Assembly: GCA_963828015.1 (NCBI GenBank)
Contig: CAWHCD010000006.1
Span: 1 to 64,000, forward strand
DNA: 64,000 bases
Reading direction: 5' to 3'
From: CAVPUA01 sp963828015
Lineage (GTDB): Bacteria; Actinomycetota; Actinomycetes; Mycobacteriales; Jatrophihabitantaceae
Positions 42,616-51,433 of this stretch are shown one piece after another. The notes under the pieces are model-generated. The model had not been told where the DNA came from and searched no databases. It saw only the letters and a program-made list of their open reading frames with translations. A program made the translations under genes and the position numbers. How positions within the stretch are numbered: the stretch's first letter is position 1; each line of letters starts with the position of its first letter.

Positions 42616-43501
42616 TCAGGCGTGGGTCCCGCGGCGGCGCGCGTAGCCGAGTAGCGCTAGACCTGTCAGCAAAGCGATCACTCCAATACCCAAGGTCGCG
42701 CCCGTGTGCGGACCGGTGAACGCCAAGCCCGACGTCTCATCGGTTACCGCGGCCGCGGCCGCGGGGCTCGGGGTTGGCCCGTGTGCAGATCCAGCGAGCG
42801 CGGCAGCCTGAACGGTCGACGTCGCGGTTGCCGCCCCCGCCGCGGCGGCCAGCGGGGCGGTGCTCGGCGCCAGCGTGAATTGCGTCGGGCTCGGTAGGTC
42901 GGTGGAGGCACTGGACCCCGCCGCTGCGGCGGTGCTCGACGCGCTCGGGCTCGGGGACCCGCAGGTCGTCACGTGGACGAAGTGGTCGCCCTGTTGAGGC
43001 CACTCGGCGTCATCGCCGGGGCTGGTGCAGGATGCCCCGGTCGGTGAGAGCTGTCAGGTCAGCGGCGGCTTCGGCGGTGCGGATCAGGTAGTTGTCCACC
43101 TGGTAGAGGCCGCAGTCGGCGGGCAGGACCCCGGTGCAGTTGAGGAATGTTTGCGGCTTGACCCACGGATCGGTCAGGTCGGAGGCGGGGTCAAGTTTCC
43201 ACACGCACGTCACGGTGATCGGGTACGTCGTGGTGGCGCTGGTACTGCTCGCGCTGGTACTGCTCGCGCTGGTACTGCTCGCGCTGGTACTGCTCGCGCT
43301 GGCGGCGCTGGCGCCGGCGGCGCTGGCGCCGTAGACGGCGGCGAATCCAAGGGCGGCGATCAGGCTCGCCACGATTGCGAGCCCGGTCGTCATCCGGGCT
43401 CCTCTGGATTTCTGAGGAGAGCCACCGATGGCGGGGGTCGACGTGTTGGGTTCGGGTACAGCAACGTGCTCGGGCGGTGTCTGCCGGGTGTCGGTACTCA
43501 T
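42616..43501 (-). CDS. Sortase-anchored surface protein (LAFTG), one frameshift
   Basis: N-terminal part: MSTDTRQTPPEHVAVPEPNT, then a membrane segment TGLAIVASLIAALGFAAVYG that could be a late signal anchor, an Ala/Ser-rich stretch with SASST repeats, and a small domain with three Cys (TVTCVWKLDPASDLTDPWV, FLNCTGVLPADCGLY). A one-base slip near 43014-43020 is needed to pass into GDDAEWPQQGDHFVHVTTCG. A long Ser/Ala/Thr linker then leads to LAFTG, a hydrophobic helix and RRRGTHA. LAxTG is the class E sortase type of high-GC actinobacteria. ATG 43501 follows GGAGGCAGCAG. Confidence 0.78.
43236..43295 (+). repeat. 15-bp tandem repeat, 4 copies
   Basis: GCGCTGGTACTGCTC is repeated four times without change inside the surface-protein gene, encoding SASST units on the minus strand. 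Copy number may vary by slippage. Confidence 0.95.
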
Positions 43502-44065
43502 CTGCTGCCTCCACTGGCGAAGGTGTGCGCTGCCTAGGCGCGGGGCGGCGGTATTGCGCACGTGGTATCGGCGGGCCTACGTGAACGCCATGACGGCGTA
43601 GTGGCCTCTCAACGACTCAGAATCGCAAACCTACGGTCGCTTAACAGATTCCCAGTGCCCACGAATTTCAAACCGACTAAACATTCCTGCTCATCCGACA
43701 CGACGCCGCGGCCTTCACCCGAGCGCCCGGCCCGTGCTTCACACAGCGCCCGGGCGGCCGTAACGCAACAAACCACAGCACGCGGGCGAGCGCTTCCCTG
43801 GCCGCCGGGTCTCGGAAATGCACTCCAGGCTTGGCAGCGCGGTCCGTTGGCTCGGGTAGCGGCCGCCAGGAATATCTGGGTTCAGGCAACGAACTAGATC
43901 TGGTAGACGTGGTCGCGGCGCAAGTCGACCGCAATTCCCGCGTCGCGGTCGCTGATTCGGCGGCCGCGATCCAGTCGTCTGGCAGTGGAGAGCCGTCGTC
44001 GGTGTAGCAGGCGGCTGCCACGGGTACTGATTCAGCACCAAGTCCGACAACCGGAGGAGACGACG
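43502..44065. other. Stretch without a supported gene
   Basis: Several overlapping frames exist but none shows a domain. One copy of the dispersed repeat core occurs at 43929-43941. The promoter for the small acidic protein at 44066 should be in the last 100 bp. Confidence 0.4.
43929..43941 (-). repeat. Dispersed repeat, variant
   Basis: CCGCAATTCCCGC followed by GTCGCGGTCGCTGA, the same arrangement (core plus GCGGTCGCTGACG-like flank) seen at 47240 and 56680. Confidence 0.7.
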
Positions 44066-44239
44066 ATGTCTGCAGCCAGGAACGAGCGAGATGGGGAGCG
44101 GGCGAATCAGGAACGCGGTGACGAGATCGACGTCGCGCAGCACGAGAACCAGCGTCAGAGCCAACCGGATGATGCACCGGCCGAGCCGCAGACGCCGATT
44201 GTGTCTGAGGCTGCGGACAGCTTAGACATCCCCACCTGA
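44066..44239 (+). CDS. Small acidic disordered protein
   Basis: 57 aa, MSAARNERDGERANQERGDE followed by an acidic and Gln/Pro-rich tail. It has no hydrophobic core and is probably intrinsically disordered. The start is set by GGAGGA 5-7 bp upstream. I do not recognise the family. It is convergent with the STAS gene, whose stop is 12 bp beyond. Confidence 0.55.
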   Translation: MSAARNERDGERANQERGDEIDVAQHENQRQSQPDDAPAEPQTPIVSEAADSLDIPT

Positions 44240-44251
44240 CCCGCTACCGAA

Positions 44252-44602
44252 CTAGTCGGCTCGTTCGAGGTCGTCCTCGTCCGAGGCGTGCTCGGACTGT
44301 TCGATCTCGAAGACGGTGTCCAAGGCAGTGATCTGGAGGAGCCGATGCACGCGGTCTGAGGGATCGACCAGAGTAGACACACCGGACTCGTGCGCGGCGT
44401 TGCTGATGGCGATGAGGGCGTTGATGCCGCAGGAATCCATGAACGACACGTCGACCATGTCGATCAAGATCCGCTCACAGCCACCTTCGCGAGCGAGCCG
44501 GACCCCGACGTCGCGTAACGCTGGTGCGCTCGCAATGTCGAGTTCCCCGGACAGCACGAGCAGCAGGGACCGGTCCGGGCGCATGTGTTGAGCGATGTTC
44601 AT
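44252..44602 (-). CDS. STAS-domain anti-anti-sigma factor
   Basis: 116 aa. MNIAQHMRPDRSLLLVLSGE and ERILIDMVDVSFMDSCGINA follow the SpoIIAA/RsbV pattern, with DSCGIN where the related protein at 14968 has DSTGLG. The neighbouring position is thus Cys rather than Ser/Thr. The C-terminal tail is acidic (SEHASDEDDLERAD). ATG 44602 has GGAGG 8 bp upstream, which excludes the longer frame start at 44620. No kinase partner is adjacent. Confidence 0.85.
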   Translation of the reverse strand: MNIAQHMRPDRSLLLVLSGELDIASAPALRDVGVRLAREGGCERILIDMVDVSFMDSCGINALIAISNAAHESGVSTLVDPSDRVHRLLQITALDTVFEIEQSEHASDEDDLERAD

Positions 44603-44903
44603 CGGGCCCACCTCCAGCACGACTAACGCTGCCGCACTGTCAAGCCCCGTTGTTCGGGCGCCGGCAGCGCGCTAATTATGTCACCGAACCGGGGCCCGGC
44701 GAGTGCTCGCCCAGCGGGGTGTGGCCCGGCCCGCTAAGGGCCGGGCGCGTCACTGTAGAGGCGGTAGCGAGCAACGACTACACCGGAAAGGGTGGAGTTG
44801 GTTGCCACCTCTTGTAGTCAGACGGTCGCATTCAGTAAACTCCGCGTGAGAACAACCTCCGCCGTGAAGGTGCCGACCCAGCGACCCCGAACCGAGCAGA
44901 CGA
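44603..44903. other. Divergent intergenic region with GC hairpin
   Basis: No gene seen. It contains the hairpin at 44724-44746 and should hold promoters for the STAS gene (minus) and HNH gene (plus). Confidence 0.4.
44724..44746. terminator. GC-rich hairpin
   Basis: GCCCGGCCC (44724-44732) and GGGCCGGGC (44738-44746) form a perfect 9-bp stem with loop GCTAA. It lies between two divergent genes, so its partner transcript is unclear. Confidence 0.55.
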
Positions 44904-45524
44904 ATGACCCGAACCACGCCCCAGCGTGCCACGCTGCCCGAGGACCCGCAGTGGTGGACGTTGCAGTTCGCCGTCGGCTTCACCGTGCCGAGCCTGGCCG
45001 CTCAGTTCGGCGTCTCCGAGATGACGATCTATCGCACGCTGCGCCGGTTGGGTCTGCCACGCTCGGCCCCGGTGCCGTTCGAGCAGTGGCTGCGTGAGCA
45101 CACCACGCCAGCCGGCACGTGCCTGCGCTGGAGCCGTGCCCACAGCACCGACGGCTACCCGCTGACCTTCGTCGACGGGCGCCGGGTACTCGCGAACCGG
45201 GTCGTCTGGCAACACCAGCACGGGGCGATACCCCACGGCCACGATGTCGTGCACACCGCAGACTGCCGCTACCGCGACTGCATCCGACCATGCCACCTGC
45301 GCATCATCGACACCGCCACCCGCTTCGCGCAGCAAGCCGACGACGGCATCTTCGCGCACGGCGAACGCCACTGGAACGCCAAACTCACCGAGCAACAAGC
45401 CCGCTACATCCTCACCAGCACCCTGCCTACCGTCCAACTCGCGCAGGCCTTCGGTGTCAGCCGCTACACCGTCAAAGCCATCCGCGCTAAACGCCGGTGG
45501 CGGCACCTGACACCACTCAACTGA
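44904..45524 (+). CDS. HNH endonuclease flanked by two helix-turn-helix segments
   Basis: 206 aa. The central HNH_3-type nuclease fold has GRRVLANRVVWQHQHGAIPH, then HDVVHTADCRYRDCIRPCHL with the zinc or metal Cys/His set. The N-terminal part has FTVPSLAAQFGVSEMTIYRT, a HTH, and the C-terminal part has TVQLAQAFGVSRYTVKAIRA, a second HTH. This layout is that of free-standing homing or phage endonucleases. No intron, intein or phage gene is next to it. Confidence 0.8.
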   Translation: MTRTTPQRATLPEDPQWWTLQFAVGFTVPSLAAQFGVSEMTIYRTLRRLGLPRSAPVPFEQWLREHTTPAGTCLRWSRAHSTDGYPLTFVDGRRVLANRVVWQHQHGAIPHGHDVVHTADCRYRDCIRPCHLRIIDTATRFAQQADDGIFAHGERHWNAKLTEQQARYILTSTLPTVQLAQAFGVSRYTVKAIRAKRRWRHLTPLN

Positions 45525-46280
45525 ATGACGGCAACGGGTAACCCCCGCCCGGGCCCTAAGTCGCCAGCCGCGTGCAGCGGTCATCAACAGCGTCGTCGCC
45601 CATCGTGCCTCGCCGATCTGGGTGAACCTCAATCGTCTTCCCTGGGCGCCGCCCACGGTTTGTGAGCCTGTGCGCTGTCCGCGTTACTTCAACAGGGAGC
45701 CACATTTACTGCACGGTTTGTCCCGTTTCGCAGACCCAAGCGTACGACGTTGCCCCGGCAAAACGCCGCCCGTCAGGCACTACGCTTCGGCGGCAGCCGA
45801 CCAGGAACAACAAGTTCGAGGGCCGCTTCGAGGCCGGCAACCAGACCCCCGTAACGGGCTTTCGGTCGGACTCGCCGGCGGTAGATGCCTCCACTGCTTG
45901 CGGGCCATCGAGAGGCGCGTCGTAGATGTTGATGAGTCATCCTTCACGGCGACGGCGTCGTGGGTCGACTCTTGTTGAATCGTAGAACTGGACTGCGGCT
46001 GATGGAAGGAGAACAAAGGATTGGCAGCTCCTGGAGCCAACGACGGTAAGCACACCAAGGCGTGGTGGTTTTGGCTCATCGCCGCGTCGCCCGCTTGATC
46101 TACTTCGCCTGGCATCCGTAACCCTGGAAGCACATCCGCTATTGCCGCGCCGCGGACGGCTACGCTCGACCGCAATTGCCAGCGTCAGTGCGCGGTTTTG
46201 TCGAATTGCGCATGCGTTGCCGGGTGCACGGGCCTCGCCGGCTTCCGCCGCTCCCAACCCGACTTGCCTAGGCTGATGGC
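45525..46280. other. 756-bp stretch without a supported gene
   Basis: Frames on both strands lack recognisable domains and ribosome-binding sites. A pair of dispersed-repeat cores lies at 46136-46180. The first part may be decayed coding sequence, but I could not identify it. Confidence 0.4.
46136..46180 (-). repeat. Dispersed repeat, paired copies
   Basis: CCGCTATTGCCGCG followed by CCGCGGACGGCTACGCTCGA and then CCGCAATTGCC: two cores 34 bp apart, the same spacing and spacer as the array at 13637 but on the other strand. Confidence 0.85.
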
Positions 46281-46790
46281 ATGACCGGAGTCAGGCCGAT
46301 GGCGCGTTCGCGGCCGATTGAACGAGGCACTGAGAGGGCGATGCTGGAAAGCATGCTCGACTTCTACCGCGCAACGGTAGTGAACAAAGTGGCTGGGCTC
46401 ACCGATACGCAGGCGTTCACGGCAGCGGTCGCGCCGTCCACGCTGACTCCGGCCACCGTGGTCAAGCACTTGGCTGGAGCGGAGCGGTTTTGGTTCAGCA
46501 TTGACTTCGCGGGTCTGGACGTGGCCTGGCCGTGGACCGAGGACGATCTGCACGGCAACTTCCAGATCGAGCCGGGCGATTCGTTGGCCTCGATCGTGGC
46601 CGACTATGTGGAGGAATGCGCGAACTCTCGGCGAGCGATCGTGAATGCGGACATGGACGATCTCGCCCGTGGTGAGGGAATGGCTTTCACCCTGCGCTTC
46701 GCGCTGCTGCACATGATCGAGGAAACCGCACGGCACTGCGGTCATCTCGACTTGCTACGCGAGGCAACCGACGGTGCCGTCGGCACGTAA
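46281..46790 (+). CDS. DinB/DUF664-family protein
   Basis: 169 aa four-helix-bundle protein of the DinB superfamily (DUF664 branch common in actinobacteria). LTPATVVKHLAGAERFWFSI and the C-terminal MIEETARHCGHLDLLREATD give the metal-binding His positions (His in KHL, HCGH). Related enzymes are thiol S-transferases using mycothiol or bacillithiol; the substrate here is unknown. The alternative start at Met7 is possible. Confidence 0.88.
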   Translation: MTGVRPMARSRPIERGTERAMLESMLDFYRATVVNKVAGLTDTQAFTAAVAPSTLTPATVVKHLAGAERFWFSIDFAGLDVAWPWTEDDLHGNFQIEPGDSLASIVADYVEECANSRRAIVNADMDDLARGEGMAFTLRFALLHMIEETARHCGHLDLLREATDGAVGT

Positions 46791-46854
46791 TGAATTGCCG
46801 GCGAGATGGCCTGGCGAGATCCGATAGTCCCTCGACACTTCGGGAGGACGTGAG

Positions 46855-47094
46855 TCAGCTGCGGTTCGAGTCGAGAAACGCCTCGACGGCATCCAGCGAG
46901 GTGAACCGTTCTGCGGTGGCCCTCGCGTCGCCGGCGGTCGAGGTTTGCCGGACCAACTCGACGGCAGAACGATGGGACGGGTCGTCAGGTTCGTGGACGA
47001 GCAGCAGGAGGTATGCGGCCTTAAAGGCCTGATCCCGTAGCTCTACGAACCGCTCCTTGTCAGGGGACGGCAGATCCGGCTCAGTAGCGGTCAC
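46855..47094 (-). CDS. Small hypothetical protein
   Basis: 79 aa, MTATEPDLPSPDKERFVELR followed by helices AFKAAYLLLLVHEPD and SLDAVEAFLDSN. Soluble, no recognised family. The third codon positions are GC-rich, which supports coding. It is convergent with the DinB-family gene. Confidence 0.5.
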   Translation of the reverse strand: MTATEPDLPSPDKERFVELRDQAFKAAYLLLLVHEPDDPSHRSAVELVRQTSTAGDARATAERFTSLDAVEAFLDSNRS

Positions 47095-47251
47095 GCTGGA
47101 GCGTACCCAGGGCGGAAGCCAAACACGCCTTCCGTCTCGTTACGTGCCGACCTTGGGCGCGGCGACAATCGGACTGCAAGTCGATTGCCTGTCGGTCGAA
47201 CGGCCGACAAACCCATCCGCAACTGGCCGCGTGGCGGTCGCTGACGCTCGA

Positions 47252-47264
47252 CCGCAATTGCCGC
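47252..47264 (-). repeat. Dispersed repeat core
   Basis: CCGCAATTGCCGC, preceded by GTGGCGGTCGCTGACGCTCGA and, 34 bp before it, by the weaker CCGCAACTGGCCGCG. The pair again has 34-bp spacing. Confidence 0.85.
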
Positions 47265-47406
47265 TCCGTGTGCGCGGTTCTGCCGATGTGCGGGCGGCCC
47301 AATTTGCTGTCGTGGGTGAGGCGACTCCGATTCAGAGGTCGCGAGTCTCGACTGTCTCCACAATCCATGCCGCGGGGTTCTGCATTAGATCCTTGCCGGG
47401 TCCCAG

Positions 47407-47616
47407 TCAGATCCGCTCCATTGTGGCGAGCAGTCCTTGGGCCTGCGCGGCCGTGGGGAACTCAAGATCGATCATCACCAGCCTGGGATCATCGAGTGAA
47501 CGAGAGACCGAATATCTGGTTACGCCGGAGCCTCCGCGGTCAGCGGGATCGTTGTCGAAGGCCCTCTTCCACCCTTCGTAGTTTGGGACGGAATGGTGGA
47601 TTCGCAGGGTCGGCAT
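47407..47616 (-). CDS. Small ferredoxin-like-fold (ABM/Dabb-like) protein
   Basis: 69 aa, MPTLRIHHSVPNYEGWKRAF with DPADRGGSGVTRYSVSRSLD and MIDLEFPTAAQAQGLL. This is a one-domain alpha+beta barrel half of the type found in antibiotic-biosynthesis monooxygenase-like proteins, widespread in actinobacteria and uncharacterised. Two ATGs follow each other (47619 and 47616); the second has the better spacing to GAGAGG. Confidence 0.65.
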   Translation of the reverse strand: MPTLRIHHSVPNYEGWKRAFDNDPADRGGSGVTRYSVSRSLDDPRLVMIDLEFPTAAQAQGLLATMERI

Positions 47617-47772
47617 CATTGTGCCTCTCACTCACGTGCGCGGCTTTCGGCTAAGTATCCGCCCGAGGGGAAGCGCTCAGGCTCCGACCGGACTCACTGC
47701 CGTTCACGCGTGGAACTGCCGACGACCGCGCATCTCTCAGGAGCCGGATTCGATGGACGTCGCCGCGGCGCT

Positions 47773-48333
47773 CTATGCGGTTGGAAACCGATACAGGACG
47801 TGACGACGGACTGGGTGTCCAACGGGGAGCGATGGATGCTCGAACTCCCCGCCTTCAACCCGCCGCATTCCTAGCCGCTCCATGACACGCCACGACCGCT
47901 CATTAATCGCCGCGGTGAATGACAAGATCTCGGGTATGCCGGCCCGGTCGAGGCCGTCGGCTATGGCGGCCCGTGCAGCTTCGGATGCAAAGCCGTGACT
48001 CCATGCGGATCGGCGCAGGCGCCAGCCGATCTCGACTGCGGGCGTAAACGGCGCCTCGAAGGTCGCGTGCCAGAGTCCCGTGAACCCGATGAACTCGGCG
48101 GTATCGCGAAGTTCGAGTGCCCACAGACCCCAGCCATATTCCTGGAAGTGATGTTCGATCCGGTCCGCGAATGCATCACTCTCAGCTCGCGTCGATGGCC
48201 TCATGAAGTACCGCATCACCTCCGGATCAGCGTTTAGGTCCGCAAACGGGGCGCGATCGGAGTCTCGCCACCGCCGGAGGATGAGGCGATCGGTCTGTAG
48301 CGAACGAACACCATCCCCCTGATTGCCGTCCAT
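47773..48333 (-). CDS. GNAT acetyltransferase (RimJ/RimL-like)
   Basis: 186 aa. LQTDRLILRRWRDSDRAPFA begins the GNAT fold. The acetyl-CoA loop region reads EIGWRLRRSAWSHGFASEAA (Q/RxxGxG/A equivalent), and NERSWRVMERLGMRRVEGGE is the typical C-terminal part. Members acetylate N-termini of ribosomal proteins or small amines. ATG 48333 is the first good start, with AGGAG very close upstream; the longer frame to 48393 is improbable. Confidence 0.88.
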   Translation of the reverse strand: MDGNQGDGVRSLQTDRLILRRWRDSDRAPFADLNADPEVMRYFMRPSTRAESDAFADRIEHHFQEYGWGLWALELRDTAEFIGFTGLWHATFEAPFTPAVEIGWRLRRSAWSHGFASEAARAAIADGLDRAGIPEILSFTAAINERSWRVMERLGMRRVEGGEFEHPSLPVGHPVRRHVLYRFPTA

Positions 48334-48416
48334 GCTCCTCACCCTATTTGGTGGAAGCTGAACTCGACCTCTCCTCATGGCGGCGCTCTCCATGGCTCAG
48401 CGCAACACTAAGGTAT

Positions 48417-48428
48417 CCGCAATTGCCG
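48417..48428 (-). repeat. Dispersed repeat core
   Basis: ATCCGCAATTGCCGTG lies between the GNAT and VOC genes; single copy. Confidence 0.75.
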
Positions 48429-48491
48429 TGCGGGTCCGTGACGTATTGGGTGGGATCGACGGAGCTTTCCAGCTGTGGCCGGGAAGGACCG

Positions 48492-48821
48492 TTAGTGCCC
48501 GCGTAGGCCGATCGGGTTGCCGTCGGCGTCGGCGAGGACGCACACGCGGGCTTCGGGGGCGACTTGGCGCGGGGCGCTGCGCTCGGTCGCTCCAGCGGCG
48601 AGCAGGGTTTCGCGCGTCGCGTCCAGGTCTTCGACATCGGCGAAGGCCACTGGCCCAGTGGATATGTGGCCGGGATTCAGGCCGACCTCGAATCCATCCA
48701 CGTTGTAGCCGACGTAGTAGGGCTGATCAGTGTGGGGATCGCCGAGCAGTGCGGAGTAGACGGCCTTCGCCGCCTCCAAATCTGATACAGGGATCACCAA
48801 GCTGCGAATGGTTGCGCTCAC
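48492..48821 (-). CDS. VOC-family protein
   Basis: 109 aa, one glyoxalase-like fold. TIRSLVIPVSDLEAAKAVYS, GYNVDGFEVGLNPG, and the C-terminal VCVLADADGNPIGLRG are typical. The first metal His is not present, so a binding rather than catalytic role (as in bleomycin-resistance-type proteins) is possible. GTG 48821 follows GGAGACACACT. Confidence 0.85.
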   Translation of the reverse strand: MSATIRSLVIPVSDLEAAKAVYSALLGDPHTDQPYYVGYNVDGFEVGLNPGHISTGPVAFADVEDLDATRETLLAAGATERSAPRQVAPEARVCVLADADGNPIGLRGH

Positions 48822-48954
48822 AGTGTGTCTCCTTCGATGCAGGCCGAGCGAGTATTCCCACCCACGCTAGCCAGGGTCAGCTGCCGGCGCTTCTCGATTC
48901 GTGATCCTCATCGGGGTGGATAGCCACACGACGGCAGCCCACCGGAGGTTGCCA

Positions 48955-50003
48955 TCAGGCTGGTCGTCGGCGCAGGAGCCAGAACGCGGCCCCCAGCAGC
49001 AGGAGCGCGAGGCGCAGTGAGCCAGCCGAACTCGATCCACTGGAGCGGCCAGTAGCGGCTGTCGGGCTGGTAGCTGGTGACCTGGATGTAGCCGTGCTGG
49101 AGCAGGTACTGAACGGGATCGACGTTGTCTCCCGAGCCGGTGCCCGGTACGGCAACGGTGACCTTGCCGCCCCCGCTGGAGTTGAACTGCGCGCCGACTG
49201 CGCTGAGGGCGGCGTTGATTTGGTTGTCGCTGACGCGGACGCCGCCTTTGGTCCACCACTGGCTGATCGTCAGTGCCTTGGGTGGGTTGTCCAGGCTGGT
49301 GGTGGTCAGGGGTGTCAGGTAGTGCAGTCGATACGTGGCGCCCAGGTAGGCGAGTCCGAACCAGGCGGCGAAGGCGGTGACGATCGCGGGGACGACGCGC
49401 CGCCAGAGCAGGCCAGCCAGGACGCCGAGTGCGAATCCGACCAGTGCCCATCCGGCGGCGGCGATTCCCGTTTCCGGGAAAGATGGTCGTGTGCAGCCGA
49501 GGCGTGTCGCCGCTGTCCAGAAGCGGCTGGTTGTGCCAGGTGATCAACGCTCCGAACGCGGCCATGATGACCGCGACACCGACCGCGCCGGAGACCAGGA
49601 TGGCGGTGGCCCACCGCATCCGTCCGACGCCTTGGGTCCAGGCGTAGCGGAAGGTGCCGGTTTCCAGTTCTCGGGCCAGCAGCGGCGCGCCGACGAACGC
49701 ACCCGACGATGCCGGGCAGGAACATCAGGATCACGCCGATGAGCCCGGTCTGAGCCGTAGCTGTCGTGGAAGATCTGGAACTTGTAGCGGCAGGCGGCGG
49801 AATCGACGGGTCGGCATGAGGTGAATGCGTGGTAGGAGGAGCGCATCTGTTCGCCGTTGATCACCAGGTAGACGGCGATCAGGGCGAGGACGCCGACCGT
49901 GGCGATGAGCATGGTGCGGTAGCGCCGCCACACGACCCAGCCCAAACGCGACCACGGCACCGGGCGGACGGAGCGCCGCTGGCGCCACCGCCAGGGCGGT
50001 CAT
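48955..50003 (-). pseudogene. ABC transporter permease broken by frameshifts
   Basis: A six-helix exporter-type permease can be assembled: MTALAVAPAALRPPGA from ATG 50003, then SRLGWVVWRRYRTMLIATVG, VILMFLPGIVG, RMRWATAILVSGAVGVAVIM with AAFGALITWHNQPLLDSGD, a TM segment GFALGVLAGLL, AWFGLAYLGATYRLHYLTPL, and the ending LRLALLLLGAAFWLLRRRPA. At least four changes of frame are needed (near 49960, 49760, 49700 and 49480, and one near 49020). Stop codons do not interrupt the family segments. It belongs with the ATPase and GntR genes upstream. Confidence 0.7.
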
Positions 50004-50894
50004 CGGGTCGGCTCCGACCGGGCTCAGCACGGGTGCGGGCGGTGGCTCCTCGGAGGTAGGCGAGGGCAAGCTCCTCCAAGCCGACCGGCCTGGCCTCGCA
50101 CTCCGGTGGCAGCGCAGCGTCGGGCGAGGTCAGGCGGATCGAGCCGGTGGGTCTGCGTGCCCGTCGTGTTCGACTCGATGACCTCGCCGTCGATGTCCGT
50201 TCAGCAGGTCGGCAGTGGCGGCGCTGACCAGCCGGTGGCAGGCGAGCAGGTCCTCGACTTCGTCGTTGACCCGCACCCGCCCGTTCGAGATCAGCACCAG
50301 ATAGTCGGTGACCCGCTCCAGCTCGGCCAGCATGTGCGAGGACAGCACGACCGAGACGCCGTCGTCGGCCATCGCGGTCAGCACGGTGGCCATGAAGTCG
50401 TGCCGCGCGACCGGATCGAGCGGAGCGGTCGGCTCATCCAGCACGAGCAGACGCGGGTGCCGGGCCAGCGCCAGCGTCAACGCGAGCTGCGCCTGCTGTC
50501 CGCCCGAGAGCTTGCCCGCCTTCTGCTTGCGGTCGATGCCGAGTTCGCTCAGGCGGCGGCGGGCGTAGGCGGTGTCGAAGCGCAGGTTCAGGTTGCCGGT
50601 CAGGTGCAGCATGTCCGCGACCGACAGGTGCCGGTACAGCGGCATGTCCTGCGCGACGAACGCGATCCCGTCCAGAGCGGCGACCGATCCCGCCGTAGCC
50701 CCGCCCAGAACCGTCACCTCGCCGACGGTGGGCGGCGTCAGACCGACGACGAGGTTGAGCAGCGTGCTCTTGCCCGCGCCGTTCGGGCCGACCAGCGCGA
50801 CCAGATGACCGTCGGGGATGGTCACCGTGCAGTCGCGCAGCGCCCACTTGCTGCCGTAGCGACGGCCCAGGCCCGTCGTCTCGATGACGTTCAC
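50001..50894 (-). CDS. ABC transporter ATPase, C-terminus frameshifted
   Basis: Walker A GPNGAGKST near residue 38, signature LSGGQQAQLALTLALAR near residue 130, Walker B LLVLDEPTAPLDP and H-loop VVLSSHMLAELERV form an intact nucleotide-binding domain from ATG 50894 to about 50200. The C-terminal tail (VIESNTTGTQTHRLDP, then ARPVGLEELALAYLRGA) lies in other frames, so two slips occur around 50190 and 50100-50130 and the true stop near 50000 cannot be fixed. ATP hydrolysis should drive export through the permease encoded next. The start overlaps the GntR stop by 4 bp. Confidence 0.82.
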
Positions 50895-51385
50895 GCTGCT
50901 CCGCCCTTGCGCCGTCGCCGTGCCGACTGCTCGCCACGGACCTTGCTGGGTTCGCGGCGCTCAGAGAAATCCCGCAACGAACTCGTCACCAGCGCCACGA
51001 TGCCGTCCTCGTCCAGCCCCGCCGCATCGGCTTGCTCGAACCAGGCCCGAAGCGAGCGCCGCAGGACCGTGAGTTCGGGCAGGGTGGACTGAGCGACCGC
51101 ACCATCGATGAACGTGCCCTGACCGGGACGGCCCGAGGTCAGGCCCTTGGTCTCCAGCTCCTTGTAAGCCTTCAACACCGTGTTCGGATTGATCGCCAGC
51201 GCCGCCACGACCTCCCGGACCTTCGGCAACCGATCCCCGCGCTTCAGGTAGCCCAGCCGCAGCGCATGCTCGACCTGCTGCACGAGCTGGAGATAGGTCG
51301 GTACCCCCGACGCCGGATCGAGCCGGAACGTGATCGGCGACGGAGCATCCTCGCCGACCGTTCTTACCTCTTTATCTACTGTCAT
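50891..51385 (-). CDS. YtrA-type GntR repressor
   Basis: 164 aa. The winged HTH TYLQLVQQVEHALRLGYLKR with LPKVREVVAALAINPNTVLK and AYKELETKGLTSGRPGQGTF is at residues 25-95, followed by a short helical tail of the YtrA subfamily without a ligand domain. Such regulators sit at the head of ABC exporter operons and repress them until cell-wall stress or an antibiotic is sensed. The start codon lies inside a perfect inverted repeat, which suggests direct autoregulation. Confidence 0.9.
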   Translation of the reverse strand: MTVDKEVRTVGEDAPSPITFRLDPASGVPTYLQLVQQVEHALRLGYLKRGDRLPKVREVVAALAINPNTVLKAYKELETKGLTSGRPGQGTFIDGAVAQSTLPELTVLRRSLRAWFEQADAAGLDEDGIVALVTSSLRDFSERREPSKVRGEQSARRRRKGGAA

Positions 51386-51393
51386 AGATAAAG
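51370..51393. promoter_or_regulatory. GntR operator overlapping the start codon
   Basis: CTTTATCTA (51370-51378) and TAGATAAAG (51385-51393) are perfect inverted repeats with spacer CTGTCA. The ATG of the GntR gene is the complement of 51383-51385. On the minus strand TATACC ends 8 nt before the ATG, with TTGCTG 18 nt further upstream, so the mRNA is probably leaderless and the operator covers the transcription start. Confidence 0.8.
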
Positions 51394-51433
51394 GGTATAG
51401 CAGTCCGGCGAGAATGTCAGCAACGAGACTTGA

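Noticed and set aside
43677..44177. 166-aa minus-strand ORF
   Set aside because: Arg-rich, without domain, and crosses the better supported small acidic protein gene on the other strand.
45780..46175. 131-aa minus-strand ORF
   Set aside because: Its N-terminus is the translated dispersed repeat (MRSSVAVRGAAIA), seen in several other spurious frames.
50106..51092. 328-aa plus-strand ORF over the ABC ATPase
   Set aside because: Antisense of a gene with complete Walker and signature motifs.
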